From Amnibacterium kyonggiense (GTDB lineage Bacteria; Actinomycetota; Actinomycetes; Actinomycetales; Microbacteriaceae), in NCBI RefSeq assembly GCF_004364555.1, contig NZ_SOAM01000003.1:1-64000 (forward strand): a stretch of DNA of 64,000 nt, written 5' to 3'. Position numbers and translations under genes: made by a program. A model generated the notes under the pieces. That model was not told where the DNA came from and ran no database searches. It saw only the letters and a program-made list of their open reading frames with translations. Numbering within the stretch: position 1 is the first letter of the stretch; every line of letters begins with the position of its first letter. Positions 62,174 through 64,000 of the stretch are shown one piece after another.

Positions 62174-64000
62174 TCAGACGGTCGCGGGCTCCTCGACGAC
62201 GGGCGCCAGCGACAGCTTGCCGCGGTCGTCCATCTTCGTGATCTCGACCTGGATCTTCTGGCCGACGGACAGGACGTCCTCGACGCTCTCGACCCGCTTG
62301 CCGCCGGCCAGCTTCCGCACCTCGGAGATGTGGAGCAGGCCGTCGCGGCCCGGCAGCAGCGACACGAAGGCGCCGAACGCGGCGATCTTCACCACGGTGC
62401 CGAGGAACCGCTCGCCGATCTCCGGGTTGTGCGGGTTCGCGATCGCGTTGACCGCGGCGCGCGCGGCCTCGGCCGACGGCCCGTCGACGGCGCCGATGTA
62501 GACGGTGCCGTCCTCCTCGATGGAGATGTCGGCGCCGGTGTCGTCCTGGATGCCGTTGATCGTCTTGCCCTTGGGGCCGATCAGCTCGCCGATCTTGTCG
62601 ACCGGGATCTGGACGCTGATGACGCGCGGCGCGGTCGGCGCCATCTCGTCGGGGGCGTCGATGGCCTGGTTCAGGACGCCGAGGATCGTCAGACGAGCCT
62701 CCTTGGCCTGCTGCAGCGCGCCGTCGAGCACCGACGACGGGATGCCGTCGAGCTTCGTGTCGAGCTGGATGGCCGTGACGAACTCGCTCGTGCCGGCGAC
62801 CTTGAAGTCCATGTCGCCGAGCGCGTCCTCCGCGCCGAGGATGTCGGTGAGGGTCGCGTACTGCGTCTCGCCGTCCACCGTGTCGGACACGAGGCCCATC
62901 GCGATGCCCGCGACCGGCGCCTTCAGCGGCACACCGGCGTTCAGCAGCGACAGGGTCGAGGCGCACACGGAGCCCATCGACGTCGAGCCGTTGGAGCCGA
63001 GGGCCTCGGACACCTGACGGATCGCGTAGGGGAACTCCTCGCGGGCGGGCAGCACCGGCACGAGGGCGCGCTCGGCGAGGAAGCCGTGCCCGATCTCGCG
63101 ACGCTTCGGCGACCCGACGCGACCGGTCTCACCGGTCGAGTAGGGCGGGAAGTTGTAGTGGTGCAGGTACCGCTTCTTCGTGATGGGCGACAGCGAGTCG
63201 ATCTGCTGCTCCATCTTCAGCATGTTCAGCGTCGTGACGCCGAGGATCTGCGTCTCGCCGCGCTGGAAGATCGCGGAGCCGTGGACCCGCGGGATCACCG
63301 CGACCTCGGCGTCGAGCGGACGGATGTCCTTCAGGCCGCGGCCGTCCATGCGGACGCCTTCGGACAGGATCCGGCCGCGGACGACCTTCTTCGTCACCGA
63401 CTTGTAGGCGCCCGACACCTCGCCGAGGGCGGAGGCCGGAAGCTCGCCGCCGTCGACCATCATCTGGACGGCGTCCTTGACGCGGGACTTCAGGGCGTCG
63501 TCGGCGTCCTGCCGCTCGATCTTGCCGGCGATCTGGTAGACGGCCTTGAGGTCCTCGAGCGCGAGGTCCTCGACGACCGCGTAGGTCGCGTCCGTGTACG
63601 GGAGGAAGACCGGGTACTCGCGGGTCTCCTTGGCGGCCTGCTTCGCGAGCTCCGCCTGCGCCTCGATGAGCGACTTGAGGAACGGCTTCGCGGCCTCGAG
63701 GCCCTGGGCCACGACCTCCTCGTTCGGCTTGACGGCACCGGCGCGGATCTTCTCGAACGCGGTCTCCGTCGCCTCGGCCTCGACCATCATGATCGCGACG
63801 TCGCCGGACTCGGTGACCCGGCCCGCGACGGTCAGGTCGAAGACGGCGTCCTCGAGCTGCGCGAAGGTCGGGAACGCGACCCACTGGCCGTCGATGAGGG
63901 CCAGGCGGACGCCGCCGATCGGGCCGCTGAACGGCACGCCGGACAGCTGGCTGGAGGCGGACGCGGCGTTGATCGCGAGGGCGTCGTAGAACTCGCCCGG
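62174..64000 (-). CDS. pnp: Polyribonucleotide nucleotidyltransferase (5' end outside window)
   Basis: Phosphorolytic 3'-5' exoribonuclease. 608 codons are visible and the frame is open to the right edge, so roughly the first 150 residues are missing. Present are the end of the first RNase PH domain, the helical domain (about 90-170 of the visible part), the second RNase PH domain with [18 protein letters not shown] and [21 protein letters not shown], the KH domain ([20 protein letters not shown]) and the S1 domain ([21 protein letters not shown]). A hairpin ends the transcript. Confidence 0.97.
   Translation of the reverse strand, partial: PGEFYDALAINAASASSQLSGVPFSGPIGGVRLALIDGQWVAFPTFAQLEDAVFDLTVAGRVTESGDVAIMMVEAEATETAFEKIRAGAVKPNEEVVAQGLEAAKPFLKSLIEAQAELAKQAAKETREYPVFLPYTDATYAVVEDLALEDLKAVYQIAGKIERQDADDALKSRVKDAVQMMVDGGELPASALGEVSGAYKSVTKKVVRGRILSEGVRMDGRGLKDIRPLDAEVAVIPRVHGSAIFQRGETQILGVTTLNMLKMEQQIDSLSPITKKRYLHHYNFPPYSTGETGRVGSPKRREIGHGFLAERALVPVLPAREEFPYAIRQVSEALGSNGSTSMGSVCASTLSLLNAGVPLKAPVAGIAMGLVSDTVDGETQYATLTDILGAEDALGDMDFKVAGTSEFVTAIQLDTKLDGIPSSVLDGALQQAKEARLTILGVLNQAIDAPDEMAPTAPRVISVQIPVDKIGELIGPKGKTINGIQDDTGADISIEEDGTVYIGAVDGPSAEAARAAVNAIANPHNPEIGERFLGTVVKIAAFGAFVSLLPGRDGLLHISEVRKLAGGKRVESVEDVLSVGQKIQVEITKMDDRGKLSLAPVVEEPATV

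Overview
The window is a stretch of chromosome from a very GC-rich actinobacterium, most likely a member of Microbacteriaceae. The evidence is gene content and order: tyrS beside an rRNA operon; argCJBD, then argF and argH; pheST; infC-rpmI-rplT; hisC-hisB-hisH-hisA (the bifunctional PriA type of actinobacteria); lexA divergent from a LysM gene; hflX; dapF; miaA-miaB; recA-recX; DUF3046; ClgR; cinA; pgsA; ftsK; RNase J; dapA; thyX; dapB; pnp. Many genes begin at, or one or two bases after, a predicted transcription start (a TANNNT -10 box ending 6 to 9 bases before the start codon), which is typical of leaderless actinobacterial mRNAs. No phage, insertion sequence, tRNA or CRISPR array was seen. 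The 16S gene lies just outside the left edge; only its leader and a promoter are present. pnp is cut by the right edge.

Layout. 1-3.5 kb: rRNA leader, tyrS, a SatD-like regulator with a membrane partner, and a 3-methyladenine glycosylase. 3.5-10.6 kb: arginine biosynthesis on the minus strand, with argC-argJ-argB-argD as one overlapping unit and argF and argH having their own -10 boxes; argG and argR are not here. 10.6-22 kb: an FBP zinc-finger gene, pheST, an EamA transporter, an ECF42-type sigma factor with its YCII/DGPF partner, an rRNA methyltransferase, the IF3-L35-L20 operon with an ATC-started infC, and a DUF1844-arr pair predicting rifampicin ADP-ribosylation. 22-31.7 kb: an LLM flavin oxidoreductase, a pentapeptide protein, an efflux pump with its MarR regulator, the his operon ending in an SseB-domain gene, and the lexA/LysM SOS locus. 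31.8-40.5 kb: an ABC exporter with a phosphatase, an AlkA-like glycosylase, hflX, a methyltransferase, dapF, an MFS permease and miaA.

40.5-50 kb: miaB, recX, recA with an SOS box, DUF3046, ClgR, cinA, pgsA and the DNA translocase ftsK. 50-64 kb: an ArsR/SRPBCC pair with an operator over its start, RNase J overlapping dapA, an AbiEi/DUF559 protein flanked by two related inverted repeats, thyX, a thioredoxin-like protein, an epimerase, dapB, small enzymes, a TetR gene, two aldo-keto-reductase-like genes with altered catalytic residues, and pnp.

Most of the window is core housekeeping. The features that stand out are regulatory and architectural: widespread leaderless starts, long near-perfect inverted repeats between genes, a 23-bp tandem duplication that placed an 8-codon ORF between argC and argJ, an SOS module with recognisable LexA boxes, and two candidate family-specific interspersed palindromes. 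I found no convincing wholly new multi-gene system. The AbiEi/DUF559 cassette and the SatD-membrane protein pair are the best candidates for uncharacterised function.
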